Shown one piece after another: positions 45,156 to 53,868 of a stretch of DNA of 64,000 nt. How positions within the stretch are numbered: the stretch's first letter is position 1; the number at the start of each line of letters is the position of its first letter. Source of the stretch: Aurantimicrobium sp. Its GTDB lineage: Bacteria > Actinomycetota > Actinomycetes > Actinomycetales > Microbacteriaceae. A model generated the notes under the pieces. The model was not told where the DNA came from. It saw only the letters and a list, made by a program, of their open reading frames with translations, and did not search any database. Made by a program: the position numbers and the translations under genes. Location: positions 1 through 64,000 of the forward strand of contig JAHEGZ010000008.1 in assembly GCA_024644865.1 (NCBI GenBank), given 5' to 3'.

Positions 45156-46064
45156 CTAGTGACGCTTGTGTAACGCTCGCGTCAGTGTCAGGAACCCGGC
45201 TCCTAAGCCGATAATTCCTGCGGCGGTAAACACGTGCAGGCCGGAAACTGTTCCGGTATTTGGCAACTGTGAGCTTCCTCTAACAAAGTTCACCTGACTC
45301 CAAACGATTCTCGCCTGGGCACTAGATGATCCGCCGATGACGATTGCGGTTATAACCGCGCTCCCTGGCCGCGCCGAGAAATTGCTGAGATAGACGACGA
45401 TGAGTCCGCGACTGTTTGAAACTGCTGTCGCTGATGAGAGATTTTCGCCTACACCGGTAACACTCAGAGCTACGTTGATTCCCGAAGCCGGAACTCCCGC
45501 GCTCAATACTCTGAACTGAACGACACCGGCACCGCCACTCATGCCACGAGTGCTGAGTGTGACGGGGGCGATTGTCTCGATTGGCCGGACGAAATTTACC
45601 TGAGCGGCACTCGATTGAGAGATGTTTGGACCGGCAAGCACTAGGAATTTGAAGTGAGAGTCAATCGATGTGTTCGCAAGCGTCATATTGAAAGTTGCCT
45701 TGCCCTGATCATCCATGCGGAAGAAGCAGGTGTGCGCATTACCGCCCAGCGTTTGGTGGTCGCACGCAGTGGATGAAACGCCGTTCGTTCCTGACTCGAG
45801 TTCGAGACTTACGGTTCCCGAGAAGTCGAAAAAGCTGACCTGGGCAAACTTTCCCCCCTGAGCAACACCCCCGTCGTAAACCATGACCGGGTGCAGTGTC
45901 TGGGTGGAAAGTGAATAGCTCGATCCGCTGCCGGAAAGCCCTGTCCCGGTCAAGTGAATGTATGCCAGAGAAGGATTTGATATCCACGTGTTGTCCAGGG
46001 CCGAGGCAGGCGAACTCGTGGCGAGAGCCACAAAGACGAGCAGGACAATAAAGGTTTTTTTCAT
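45156..46064 (-). CDS. LPXTG cell-wall-anchored surface protein
   Basis: I do not recognise a specific family for this 302-residue protein, but its export and anchoring signals are clear. It starts with a signal peptide MKKTFIVLLVFVALATSSPA (cleavage probably after ASA). The C-terminus has the sortase motif LPNTG at residues 267-271, then a hydrophobic span (VFTAAGIIGLGAGFLTL) and a basic tail (RALHKRH). Between lie two probable immunoglobulin-like domains, each ending in the same QVNFVR hexapeptide. The first holds two cysteines likely to form a disulfide. The second (VPASGINVALSVTGVGENL ... NSRGLIVVYLSN) resembles invasin-like Big domains. The ATG at 46064 was chosen for the signal peptide. 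No sortase gene is in the window. It may serve in adhesion or wall structure. Confidence 0.8.
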   Translation of the reverse strand: MKKTFIVLLVFVALATSSPASALDNTWISNPSLAYIHLTGTGLSGSGSSYSLSTQTLHPVMVYDGGVAQGGKFAQVSFFDFSGTVSLELESGTNGVSSTACDHQTLGGNAHTCFFRMDDQGKATFNMTLANTSIDSHFKFLVLAGPNISQSSAAQVNFVRPIETIAPVTLSTRGMSGGAGVVQFRVLSAGVPASGINVALSVTGVGENLSSATAVSNSRGLIVVYLSNFSARPGSAVITAIVIGGSSSAQARIVWSQVNFVRGSSQLPNTGTVSGLHVFTAAGIIGLGAGFLTLTRALHKRH

Positions 46065-46212
46065 GCGCGCACTTTCGGTCGAGAGACCGTGCGCACACAC
46101 GACGTGAGAACCGTAGCACGACTGCGTCGAGAACAGAGTTTCTCGCAAAATGTGACTCACTAGGAGCGTGCCCTAGGCTTGAAGTAATTTCATCGAGCTG
46201 GAGTCGTAATCC

Positions 46213-48210
46213 GTGTCTGAAAAAACCACTATTACCGTGTCTGCGCCGAGCGATGGATTTGCTCTCTTCTCCGACCGCTCGATTGTGGCGATGAGGGTCA
46301 ATGGTGAGCTCCGAGATCTTGCGCACGGTCTCATCATTGGCGACGAAGTCGAGGGCGTTTCTATCAACTCGCCCGATGGCCTGAACATCCTTCGCCACTC
46401 GACCGCTCACGTTCTCGCGCAGGCAGTCCAGAACATCAACCCGAAGGCCAAGCTCGGCATCGGCCCTCCCGTGACCGACGGCTTCTACTACGACTTTGAC
46501 GTCGAAGACCCATTCACTCCCGAAGACCTCAAGGCGCTCGAGAAGCAGATGGAACGCATTGTGCGCGCTGGTCAACGTTTTACGCGCCGCGTCACAACGG
46601 ATGCTGACGCACGCATCGAGCTCGCAGACGAGCCTTACAAACTCGAGCTCATCGGGCTCAAAGGTGGGAACACCGGAGACGACAACGAGAACGTCGAAGT
46701 TGGCGGTGCTGAACTGACCATCTACGACAATGTCGATCCAGCGACGGGGGAGACCATCTGGAAAGACCTGTGCCGCGGACCGCATGTGCCGAGTACACGC
46801 ATGATTGGTAACGCATTTGCACTGACTCGAACGGCAGCCGCTTACTGGCGGGGGAGCGAGAAGAACCCTCAGCTCCAACGCGTGTACGGCACTGCGTGGC
46901 CGTCCAAAGAAGAACTTCGTGCTTACCAGGAGCGAATCGAAGAGGCGCTCAAGCGCGACCACCGCCGGCTGGGCGTTGAACTAGACCTGTTTTCATTCCC
47001 CGAAGAAATCGGATCGGGTCTTCCCGTGTTCCACCCCAAAGGTGGCATCATGCGCCGAACCATGGAGGATTATTCGCGCCGACGCCATGAGGAATCCGGT
47101 TACGAGTTCGTTTACACGCCGCACATCACGAAGTCGAACCTGTTCGAGCAGTCGGGTCACCTCGGTTGGTACGCCGACGGTATGTTCCCGCCAATGAAAC
47201 TCGATGAGCTTCGCGATGAGACCGGGCACGTCACTCGCCAGGGTGTCGACTACTACCTGAAACCGATGAACTGCCCGTTCCACATCCTGATTTATCGCTC
47301 CCGGGGTAAGAGCTACCGAGACCTTCCGCTTCGACTCTTTGAGTTTGGATCGGTCTATCGCTATGAGAAATCTGGCGTGGTGCACGGCCTCACCCGTGTG
47401 CGTGGTATGACTCAGGACGACGCACACATTTTTGCTACTCGTGATTCCATGAAAGTTGAACTGAGTAACGTTCTTACCTTCGTGCTCGATCTTCTGCGCG
47501 ATTACGGCCTAGATGACTTCTACCTTGAGCTGTCGACGAAAGACCCGAATAAGTACGTCGGTGACGACGATATTTGGGAAGAAGCTACCGAAACACTGCG
47601 AAGCGTTGCCGAAGAGTCGGGGCTGACCCTCGTTCCCGACCCGGGCGGCGCTGCTTTCTATGGTCCGAAGATTTCTGTCCAAGCTCGCGACGCCATCGGT
47701 CGCACCTGGCAAATGTCCACCATTCAACTCGATTTCAATCTTCCCGAACGGTTCGAACTCGAGTACACCGGCCCGGATGGCAACAAACACCGTCCGGTTA
47801 TGATCCACCGCGCGCTGTTCGGCTCGATTGAACGATTTTTTGGTGTCTTGACCGAACACTATGCCGGCGCTTTCCCGTTGTGGCTGGCACCGGTCCAAGC
47901 GACAGGAATCGCCGTTGCCGCCGAGTACGAGGAATACCTCAGTGAGGTGCTCGGCCAACTGCGTGCAAAGGGTGTTCGCGTGGAGCTTGATGCCTCAGAC
48001 GATCGCATGCAGAAAAAGATTCGCAATGCAACGTTGGCGAAGGTTCCCCTCGTTCTCATCGCCGGAGAAGAAGACCGCGCGAAGGGTGCGGTATCAATAC
48101 GTTTCAGAGACGGTTCTCAGCGCAACGGAATTCCGGTAGCTGAGGCGGTGGCAATCATTTCTTCAGCAATTGCTGACCACCGTCAGGTGTCCAGAGGCGA
48201 AGATCTCTGA
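46213..48210 (+). CDS. thrS: Threonine--tRNA ligase
   Basis: 665-residue class-II aminoacyl-tRNA synthetase. The N-terminal TGS domain is followed by the editing domain ([16 protein letters not shown]) and the catalytic core with zinc ligands in [10 protein letters not shown] (Cys), [16 protein letters not shown] (His) and [16 protein letters not shown] (His). The C-terminal anticodon-binding domain starts near [13 protein letters not shown]. The GTG start has TGGAG about 9 nt upstream, and TAGGCT (46174-46179) is a probable -10. No T-box is visible in the short leader. The HIT gene overlaps its stop. Confidence 0.96.
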   Translation: MSEKTTITVSAPSDGFALFSDRSIVAMRVNGELRDLAHGLIIGDEVEGVSINSPDGLNILRHSTAHVLAQAVQNINPKAKLGIGPPVTDGFYYDFDVEDPFTPEDLKALEKQMERIVRAGQRFTRRVTTDADARIELADEPYKLELIGLKGGNTGDDNENVEVGGAELTIYDNVDPATGETIWKDLCRGPHVPSTRMIGNAFALTRTAAAYWRGSEKNPQLQRVYGTAWPSKEELRAYQERIEEALKRDHRRLGVELDLFSFPEEIGSGLPVFHPKGGIMRRTMEDYSRRRHEESGYEFVYTPHITKSNLFEQSGHLGWYADGMFPPMKLDELRDETGHVTRQGVDYYLKPMNCPFHILIYRSRGKSYRDLPLRLFEFGSVYRYEKSGVVHGLTRVRGMTQDDAHIFATRDSMKVELSNVLTFVLDLLRDYGLDDFYLELSTKDPNKYVGDDDIWEEATETLRSVAEESGLTLVPDPGGAAFYGPKISVQARDAIGRTWQMSTIQLDFNLPERFELEYTGPDGNKHRPVMIHRALFGSIERFFGVLTEHYAGAFPLWLAPVQATGIAVAAEYEEYLSEVLGQLRAKGVRVELDASDDRMQKKIRNATLAKVPLVLIAGEEDRAKGAVSIRFRDGSQRNGIPVAEAVAIISSAIADHRQVSRGEDL

Positions 48211-48776
48211 TGTCTTCCGACGCAGAGTTCAATGGAGCAGATGGGCTTGAAGACGCCGCCCGGCTTGTCGGCGTTCCGGATGAGTACCAACGCCTGTGGA
48301 CTCCACATCGCATGGCCTACATCAGCGGGGGCCCAGACGCGCACGATGACAATTGCCCGTTTTGCAACGCCCCCTCTATGGACGACGAAAAGGCTCTGAT
48401 TGTTCACCGCGGTGAACACGCCTACGTGGTCTTGAATCTTTTTCCCTACAACACAGGCCATGTCTTGGTCTGTCCGTATCGCCATATTGCGATGTATGAC
48501 GACGTGACACTCGATGAGGCAGTCGAAATCGCTACGCTAACTCAGCAGGCAATGCGCGTTCTGCGTCACGTCAGTGGCACAGAAGGCTTTAACATTGGAA
48601 TGAACCAGGGCAAAGTCGCCGGGGCTGGAGTCGCCGGTCATCTGCATCAGCATGTCGTACCTCGCTGGTCAACTGACTCGAACTTCCTGCCCATCATTGC
48701 GAGAACTAAGGCGATGCCTCGGCTGCTCGGTGAAGTTCGCGACAGCCTCGCCGAAGCGTGGCAACAGTTCAGCTAA
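48210..48776 (+). CDS. HIT domain nucleotide hydrolase/transferase
   Basis: 188-residue histidine-triad protein. The active-site motif is HLHQHVVPRW, with the early CPFCNAP (possible zinc site) and VLNLFPYNTGHVLVCPYRH. Actinobacterial members next to thrS are related to Ap4A phosphorylase-type enzymes; the substrate here is not established. The ATG overlaps the thrS stop by one base, so translation is coupled. In many actinobacteria pgsA and phosphatidylinositol-mannoside genes follow; here pdxS comes next, 48 nt away. Confidence 0.88.
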   Translation: MSSDAEFNGADGLEDAARLVGVPDEYQRLWTPHRMAYISGGPDAHDDNCPFCNAPSMDDEKALIVHRGEHAYVVLNLFPYNTGHVLVCPYRHIAMYDDVTLDEAVEIATLTQQAMRVLRHVSGTEGFNIGMNQGKVAGAGVAGHLHQHVVPRWSTDSNFLPIIARTKAMPRLLGEVRDSLAEAWQQFS

Positions 48777-48824
48777 TTCAGTACCTAAACATCTTCAACC
48801 CCATCGATAGTGAGCGAGAAAATC

Positions 48825-49721
48825 ATGTCAGCACAGCAGAGTGAATTCGGCGGAGACCGTGTCAAGCGTGGCCTTGCAGAAATGCTCAAGGGCGGCGTCA
48901 TCATGGACGTCGTTACCGCCGAACAGGCAAAAATCGCCGAGGATGCCGGAGCTGTAGCTGTGATGGCACTCGAGCGCGTTCCCGCTGACATCCGAGCTCA
49001 GGGTGGCGTTGCTCGCATGAGTGACCCGGATCTCATTCAGCAGATCATTGACACCGTATCGATCCCTGTCATGGCAAAGGCTCGCATTGGGCACTTCGTC
49101 GAGGCTCAGGTGCTCGAGTACCTCAAGGTTGACTACATCGACGAGTCCGAGGTTCTCAGCCCGGCAGACTACGTCAACCACATCGACAAGTGGAAGTTCA
49201 CTATTCCCTTTGTTTGCGGTGCCACAAACCTCGGTGAGGCGCTTCGCCGCATCAACGAGGGTGCAGCCATGATTCGATCCAAGGGCGAGGCCGGCACGGG
49301 TGACGTTTCTGAAGCGACCAAGCACATCCGCAAGATCAACTCAGAAATTCGTGCACTTTCGGCCATGTCGGAAGACGAGCTTTACGTAGCAGCAAAAGAG
49401 CACCAGGCTCCGTTCGCTCTCATCAAAGAGGTCGCTGCTACTGGCAAACTGCCGGTTGTTCTCTTTACCGCTGGTGGCGTCGCTACTCCCGCCGATGCAG
49501 CAATGATGATGCAGCTGGGTGCTGACGGTGTGTTCGTTGGCTCGGGAATCTTCAAGTCGGGTAACCCCGAGGCGCGCGCCAAGGCAATCGTGAAGGCTGT
49601 TGCTCAGTACACCGACCCCGCGGTCATCACTGAGGCTTCCCGAGGACTGGGTGAGGCCATGGTAGGAATCAACGTCTCCGACCTTCCTGCTCCCCATCGC
49701 CTTGCCGAGCGTGGCTGGTAA
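48825..49721 (+). CDS. pdxS: Pyridoxal 5'-phosphate synthase lyase subunit
   Basis: Makes pyridoxal phosphate from ribose 5-phosphate, glyceraldehyde 3-phosphate and ammonia supplied by Pdx[21 protein letters not shown], the lysine-bearing [28 protein letters not shown] and [17 protein letters not shown] are typical. The ATG at 48825 ([10 protein letters not shown]) was preferred with a GAG-rich ribosome site upstream; a GTG at 48810 is an alternative. It ends inside the pdxT start region. Confidence 0.94.
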   Translation: MSAQQSEFGGDRVKRGLAEMLKGGVIMDVVTAEQAKIAEDAGAVAVMALERVPADIRAQGGVARMSDPDLIQQIIDTVSIPVMAKARIGHFVEAQVLEYLKVDYIDESEVLSPADYVNHIDKWKFTIPFVCGATNLGEALRRINEGAAMIRSKGEAGTGDVSEATKHIRKINSEIRALSAMSEDELYVAAKEHQAPFALIKEVAATGKLPVVLFTAGGVATPADAAMMMQLGADGVFVGSGIFKSGNPEARAKAIVKAVAQYTDPAVITEASRGLGEAMVGINVSDLPAPHRLAERGW

Positions 49722-50325
49722 CAGTCCGCGTATCGGGGTTCTTGCGCTTCAAGGGGATGTGCGCGAGCACGTCGAGACGCTAAACGCACTCGGTGTGGTT
49801 CCGAGTGAAGTGCGCACCATTGATCAGCTCGGTCAAGTAGACGCGCTCGTCATTCCTGGAGGCGAGTCAACCGTCATCGACAAACTGACGCGCATGTTTG
49901 GACTGGCTCCCGTCATTTCAGAACGCATCGCTGAAGGAATGCCGGTGCTTGGCACCTGTGCAGGCCTCATCATGCTCGCGAATCACCTTGCCGACGGCAC
50001 CGCGGATCAGCAAACTTTTGGGGGGCTCAACGTCACTGTGCGTCGGAACGCCTTTGGTGCGCAGGTTGACTCCTTCGAAACCGAGCTCTCGATGCCCACT
50101 GTGTCGCAACAGTTAGTAGCCGCAACATTCATCCGTGCACCGGTCATCGAATCACTTGGTGAGGGCGTTCACGTTCTCGCATCGCTGGCAGACGGAACCG
50201 TCGTCGGCGCTCAGCAGGGAAATGTCATTGGCATTTCGTTCCACCCCGAAGTCTCTGGTGAAACAAAGATTCACGAGTACTTCCTCGGTGTCGTTGAGGC
50301 GTTTCTCAGTTCAACTCAAAGATAA
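49711..50325 (+). CDS. pdxT: Pyridoxal 5'-phosphate synthase glutaminase subunit
   Basis: Class-I glutamine amidotransferase that feeds ammonia to PdxS. The nucleophile elbow [12 protein letters not shown], the oxyanion motif [13 protein letters not shown] and the catalytic His/Glu in SFHPEVSGE are complete, in contrast to GatD at 18.3 kb. 204 residues. GTG at 49711 ([17 protein letters not shown]) is preferred over TTG at 49702. It overlaps pdxS by 11 nt. Confidence 0.93.
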   Translation: MAGNSPRIGVLALQGDVREHVETLNALGVVPSEVRTIDQLGQVDALVIPGGESTVIDKLTRMFGLAPVISERIAEGMPVLGTCAGLIMLANHLADGTADQQTFGGLNVTVRRNAFGAQVDSFETELSMPTVSQQLVAATFIRAPVIESLGEGVHVLASLADGTVVGAQQGNVIGISFHPEVSGETKIHEYFLGVVEAFLSSTQR

Positions 50326-50335
50326 AGTAGAAACC

Positions 50336-51091
50336 ATGTCTGGACATTCCAAGTGGGCGACAACCAAGCACAAAAAAGCGGTCATTGACGCGCGCCGCGC
50401 CAAGTCTTTCGCCAAGCTCATCAAAAACATTGAAGTTGCCGCACGTGTTGGCGGTGCCGACATCAACGGCAACCCGACGCTGTACGACGCCATCCAAAAG
50501 GCAAAAAAGACGAGTGTTCCGAACGACAACATCGACCGTGCCGTCAAGCGTGGTGCTGGTCTCACTGGTGATGCAGTTGAGTACACCAACATCATGTACG
50601 AGGCCTATGGTCCCAACGGTGTCGCACTCCTGATCGAGTGTCTGACCGACAACAAGAATCGCGCTGCAGCAGAGGTTCGCGAAGCTCTCAAGAAGAACAA
50701 TGGAACACTCGCTGACCCTGGTTCGGTCGCCTACAACTTCGCGCGCAAGGGCGTTATTCGCGTTCCTGCCGCAGGCACGACCGAAGACGACGTCCTCGCT
50801 GCTGTTCTGGAAGTCGGGGCTGAAGACGTCGAGAACCAAGGCGAGACATATGAGATTTTGACAGATCCCAGTGACATGGTTGTCGTTCGCGAGGCACTGC
50901 AAGCTGCTGGCATTGAGTACGACTCAGCTGACAGCGAATTCGTTGCCAACCTCGACGTTCCGATTGACGCCGACACCGCGCGAAAAGTTTTCAAACTGAT
51001 CGATGCACTTGAAGACAGCGATGACGTGCAGAACGTATTCTCGAACTTCGATTTGAGCCCAGAGGTTCTCGCCGAGCTCGAGCAAGACTAA
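50336..51091 (+). CDS. YebC/PmpR family transcriptional regulator
   Basis: 251-residue YebC-family protein. [34 protein letters not shown] and [19 protein letters not shown] are hallmark stretches. The family has been linked both to transcriptional control and, more recently, to translation of proline-rich stretches. TAAAGT (50323-50328) with a 7-nt gap before the ATG suggests a leaderless message; this hexamer includes the pdxT stop. ruvC follows after 4 nt, a widely conserved order. Confidence 0.94.
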   Translation: MSGHSKWATTKHKKAVIDARRAKSFAKLIKNIEVAARVGGADINGNPTLYDAIQKAKKTSVPNDNIDRAVKRGAGLTGDAVEYTNIMYEAYGPNGVALLIECLTDNKNRAAAEVREALKKNNGTLADPGSVAYNFARKGVIRVPAAGTTEDDVLAAVLEVGAEDVENQGETYEILTDPSDMVVVREALQAAGIEYDSADSEFVANLDVPIDADTARKVFKLIDALEDSDDVQNVFSNFDLSPEVLAELEQD

Positions 51092-51095
51092 TCCC

Positions 51096-51665
51096 GTGCG
51101 CATCCTGGGCGTCGATCCTGGTCTGACTCGGTGCGGTATCGGCGTTATCGATGTCTCGAGCGGAAACCGGCTCGTACTCGTAGACGTGCGGGTCATCCAG
51201 ACGTCACCAGCCATGGGTCTTGGCGACAGAGTGCTTGCCATAAAGCGGGGACTGGTTGAGGCCCTTGAGGAGTTTTCGCCCGATCGCGTTGCACTCGAGC
51301 GGGTTTTTGCTCAGCACAACTTGCGCACCGTGATGGGTACGGCACAGGCCAGTGGAATTGTTCTTGCTGAAGCGGCCGAACGCGGCTTGAGCATCGACCT
51401 GCACACACCAAGCGAGGTCAAAGCGTCCGTCACAGGGAGTGGCCGGGCAAATAAGGAACAAGTTGCCACCATGGTTCGCAAACTCTTGAGCATGTCTGAC
51501 GCCGCACTTTTACCCGATGCCACAGACGCGCTTGCACTCGCCATTTGTAATGCCTGGCGCGGGGGAGCGGGCTCACTTGTTTCGAACGCCAACGATCAGT
51601 CGACGCTCACACCTGCCCAACAGAAGTGGCGTGACGCGGAGCGTCAGAGTCGGCGACGCGGCTGA
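51096..51665 (+). CDS. ruvC: Holliday junction resolvase RuvC
   Basis: Endonuclease that cuts Holliday junctions processed by RuvAB. The catalytic acids appear in [16 protein letters not shown] (Asp), [11 protein letters not shown] (Glu) and the C-terminal [13 protein letters not shown] (Asp pair). 189 residues. GTG start, 4 nt after yebC. Confidence 0.95.
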   Translation: MRILGVDPGLTRCGIGVIDVSSGNRLVLVDVRVIQTSPAMGLGDRVLAIKRGLVEALEEFSPDRVALERVFAQHNLRTVMGTAQASGIVLAEAAERGLSIDLHTPSEVKASVTGSGRANKEQVATMVRKLLSMSDAALLPDATDALALAICNAWRGGAGSLVSNANDQSTLTPAQQKWRDAERQSRRRG

Positions 51666-51683
51666 GCAACCTAGGCTAACAGC

Positions 51684-52283
51684 GTGATAGCTTCCCTGAC
51701 TGGTGTCGTTCGAGCTGCATCAAAAGACTTGCTTGTTGTCGACGTCAACGGAGTCGGTTATGCGGTCAGCGTCACTACGGCGGTAGCCAATGCCCAGGAA
51801 ATTGGTGATCCTATTGACCTGCTCACCACGCTGATTGTGCGCGAAGATTCGATGACCCTCTATGGGTTTCTCTCTCAGCAGGATCTCCAGATTTTCGAAT
51901 CGCTCATTACCGTCACCGGTGTGGGGCCCAAGTCGGCTCTTGGCGTTTTGAGTGCCCTGTCTCCAGCTGAGGTTTTTGCTGCAGTCACAGACGAAGATGA
52001 GAGCGTCTTTAAGGCGGTCTCGGGCATTGGACCCAAAACCGCAAAATTGATTATCGTTTCCCTGGGTGGGCGCTTGTCGGCGGTGGTTCCCGCATCAGGA
52101 CAGACTCGTCAACCCGTATCCAGCACTGTGGCCGATCAGGTTGTAACAGCTCTCGTTGGCCTCGGCTGGCCGGAACGCATCGCTCGGGATGCCGTGTCCG
52201 CCATTTCTGACGACCAGCCCATGACTGTTGCTCAACTTCTCAAGGCCACGCTTGCTTCACTTGCACAAGGGTCACGCGCATGA
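51684..52283 (+). CDS. ruvA: Holliday junction branch migration protein RuvA
   Basis: Junction-binding partner of Ruv[21 protein letters not shown] begins the OB-fold domain; the helix-hairpin-helix repeats are in [15 protein letters not shown] and [16 protein letters not shown]; the C-terminal RuvB-binding domain starts at [20 protein letters not shown] (51672-51677) with a 6-nt gap before the GTG gives this gene its own leaderless start although ruvC ends just upstream. Overlaps ruvB by 4 nt. Confidence 0.95.
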   Translation: MIASLTGVVRAASKDLLVVDVNGVGYAVSVTTAVANAQEIGDPIDLLTTLIVREDSMTLYGFLSQQDLQIFESLITVTGVGPKSALGVLSALSPAEVFAAVTDEDESVFKAVSGIGPKTAKLIIVSLGGRLSAVVPASGQTRQPVSSTVADQVVTALVGLGWPERIARDAVSAISDDQPMTVAQLLKATLASLAQGSRA

Positions 52284-53326
52284 GCGAGCCCGTGGAGTAC
52301 CCCGAGGGTGTTGTTGCCGCGAGAGTTATCAATGACGAAGAGCGCGCAGCAGAGGGAGCGCTTCGACCTCACGATCTCACGGAGTTCGTCGGACAAACTA
52401 AGGTTGTCGCGCAACTCGATCTCTTGCTGAAGGCAGCACGTGTATCCGATCGAACGCCCGACCACATTTTGCTTGCGGGCCCTCCGGGACTAGGCAAAAC
52501 GACGTTGGCGATGATTGTGGCAGCCGAGAGTGGCCGCACCTTGCGCATGTCGAGCGGACCAGCCATCTCGCATGCGGGTGATCTCGCCGCACTGCTATCG
52601 GGAATTCAAGAGGGCGAAGTTCTTTTTATTGACGAGATTCACCGGATCGCTCGCTCCGCTGAAGAGATGCTGTATCTGGCCATGGAAGATTTTCGCATCG
52701 ACATCATGGTTGGCAAGGGTGTCGGTGCAACGTCGATTCCCCTCGAGCTTCCGCCATTTACTTTGGTGGGTGCAACAACTCGTTCTGGTTCTCTGGCTGC
52801 GCCACTTCGAGACCGTTTTGGATTCACCGGTCACCTCGAGTTTTACGGCGAAGACGAGCTGGTCGAGGTAGTGAGGCGATCGGCTGCATTACTTGAGCTC
52901 ACATTGAACGAGGATGCTCTCGTTGAATTGGCCTCACGAAGCCGCGGTACACCTCGAATCGCGAACCGTTTGCTGCGGCGTGTGCGTGACTACATTCAGG
53001 TGCATCCAGAGGTCGATCCGCTCGAAGCAACGCAGTCAGCACTGGGTATTTATGATGTTGACTCGAGAGGTCTTGACCGTCTCGACCGGGCCTACCTGGA
53101 GACGCTGGGTAAGCGTTTCAACGGTGGCCCTGCGGGATTATCCTCTCTGGCCGTCAGCATTGGTGAAGACGCCGAGACAATTGAAACAGTTGTCGAACCA
53201 TTCCTCATCCGTGAAGGTCTGATTACTCGTTCATCTCGCGGTCGAGTGATCACCTCTGAGGGGTGGAATCATCTGGGAATTTCCCCGACGCAAGCTGGCT
53301 ATGAGCCGGGTGCAACACTCTTGTGA
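52280..53326 (+). CDS. ruvB: Holliday junction branch migration ATPase RuvB
   Basis: AAA+ motor that drives branch migration. [19 protein letters not shown], Walker [14 protein letters not shown], Walker [11 protein letters not shown], sensor [20 protein letters not shown] and the C-terminal winged helix ([12 protein letters not shown]) are all present. 348 residues. The ATG overlaps the ruvA stop. Confidence 0.97.
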   Translation: MSEPVEYPEGVVAARVINDEERAAEGALRPHDLTEFVGQTKVVAQLDLLLKAARVSDRTPDHILLAGPPGLGKTTLAMIVAAESGRTLRMSSGPAISHAGDLAALLSGIQEGEVLFIDEIHRIARSAEEMLYLAMEDFRIDIMVGKGVGATSIPLELPPFTLVGATTRSGSLAAPLRDRFGFTGHLEFYGEDELVEVVRRSAALLELTLNEDALVELASRSRGTPRIANRLLRRVRDYIQVHPEVDPLEATQSALGIYDVDSRGLDRLDRAYLETLGKRFNGGPAGLSSLAVSIGEDAETIETVVEPFLIREGLITRSSRGRVITSEGWNHLGISPTQAGYEPGATLL

Positions 53327-53328
53327 CC

Positions 53329-53381
53329 TATACTCAAAGGGCGCGAAAACGCGCGTTTTCTTTGCGTTAGTTAGGACTAAC
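53329..53381 (+). promoter_or_regulatory. Promoter and leader of yajC-secDF
   Basis: TATACT at 53329-53334, just after the ruvB stop, is a near-consensus -10. The leader holds a perfect 14-bp palindrome AAAACGCGCGTTTT (53346-53359) and an inverted repeat GTTAGT-TAGG-ACTAAC (53366-53381) that ends one base before the yajC ATG and contains the AGGA ribosome site, so it could hide the site when folded. Confidence 0.5.
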
Positions 53382-53382
53382 A

Positions 53383-53841
53383 ATGCAGTTTGACCCCACA
53401 ATGATTCTGATGCTTGCCGTTCTGGCAGTGCTGGTCTTCTTCATGATTCGAAACAACCGCAAGCGCAAGCGTGACGCTGAAGAACTTGCGACTAAGTTTC
53501 TTCCTGGTGCAGAGGTCATGACCTCGTTCGGTCTCTACGGCACCATCGTGAGCATCGACACAGCTGAGAACGTTGTTGTTCTTGAGACGTCGCCTAAGGT
53601 GACTGTCAAGTTGCACCGTCAGGCCGTTTCGCGCGTTGTGAAGGACGCACCGGTATCAGTACCCGCCGCGGCCAAGAAGGCTGCTATTACTGGCGAGCCC
53701 CAGTTCGGCGAACGAACTGTCGCCAAGAAGCCTGCAGCCAAGAAGCCCGTGGCTTCGCAGAGCGCGAAGACCGCATCCGCCAGCAAGGCAGCAGCAAAGC
53801 CCGTTGCAAAGAAGCCGGCTTCCAAGCCCGCTGCCAAGTAA
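53383..53841 (+). CDS. yajC: Preprotein translocase subunit YajC with Lys/Ala-rich tail
   Basis: Accessory subunit of the SecDF-YajC complex. One N-terminal membrane helix (MILMLAVLAVLVFFMIRNNR), the conserved basic stretch after it, and FLPGAEVMTSFGLYGTIVSI match the family. The core ends near residue 90; the last 50-60 residues are an unusual tail of Ala, Lys, Pro and Ser (repeats like KKPAAKKPVA), cytoplasmic and strongly basic. Operon head of yajC-secD-secF. Confidence 0.92.
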   Translation: MQFDPTMILMLAVLAVLVFFMIRNNRKRKRDAEELATKFLPGAEVMTSFGLYGTIVSIDTAENVVVLETSPKVTVKLHRQAVSRVVKDAPVSVPAAAKKAAITGEPQFGERTVAKKPAAKKPVASQSAKTASASKAAAKPVAKKPASKPAAK

Positions 53842-53868
53842 CACACTCCACACTTCGACAGGATTTTT

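Noticed and set aside
46060-46212. T-box or other tRNA-responsive leader before thrS
   Set aside because: The likely -10 at 46174 leaves under 35 nt of leader, too short for a T-box, and no T-box sequence was seen.
45739-46962. 407-codon minus-strand frame spanning the LPXTG gene start and the thrS 5' half
   Set aside because: It runs antisense through conserved thrS codons and out of frame with the clear signal peptide of the LPXTG protein.
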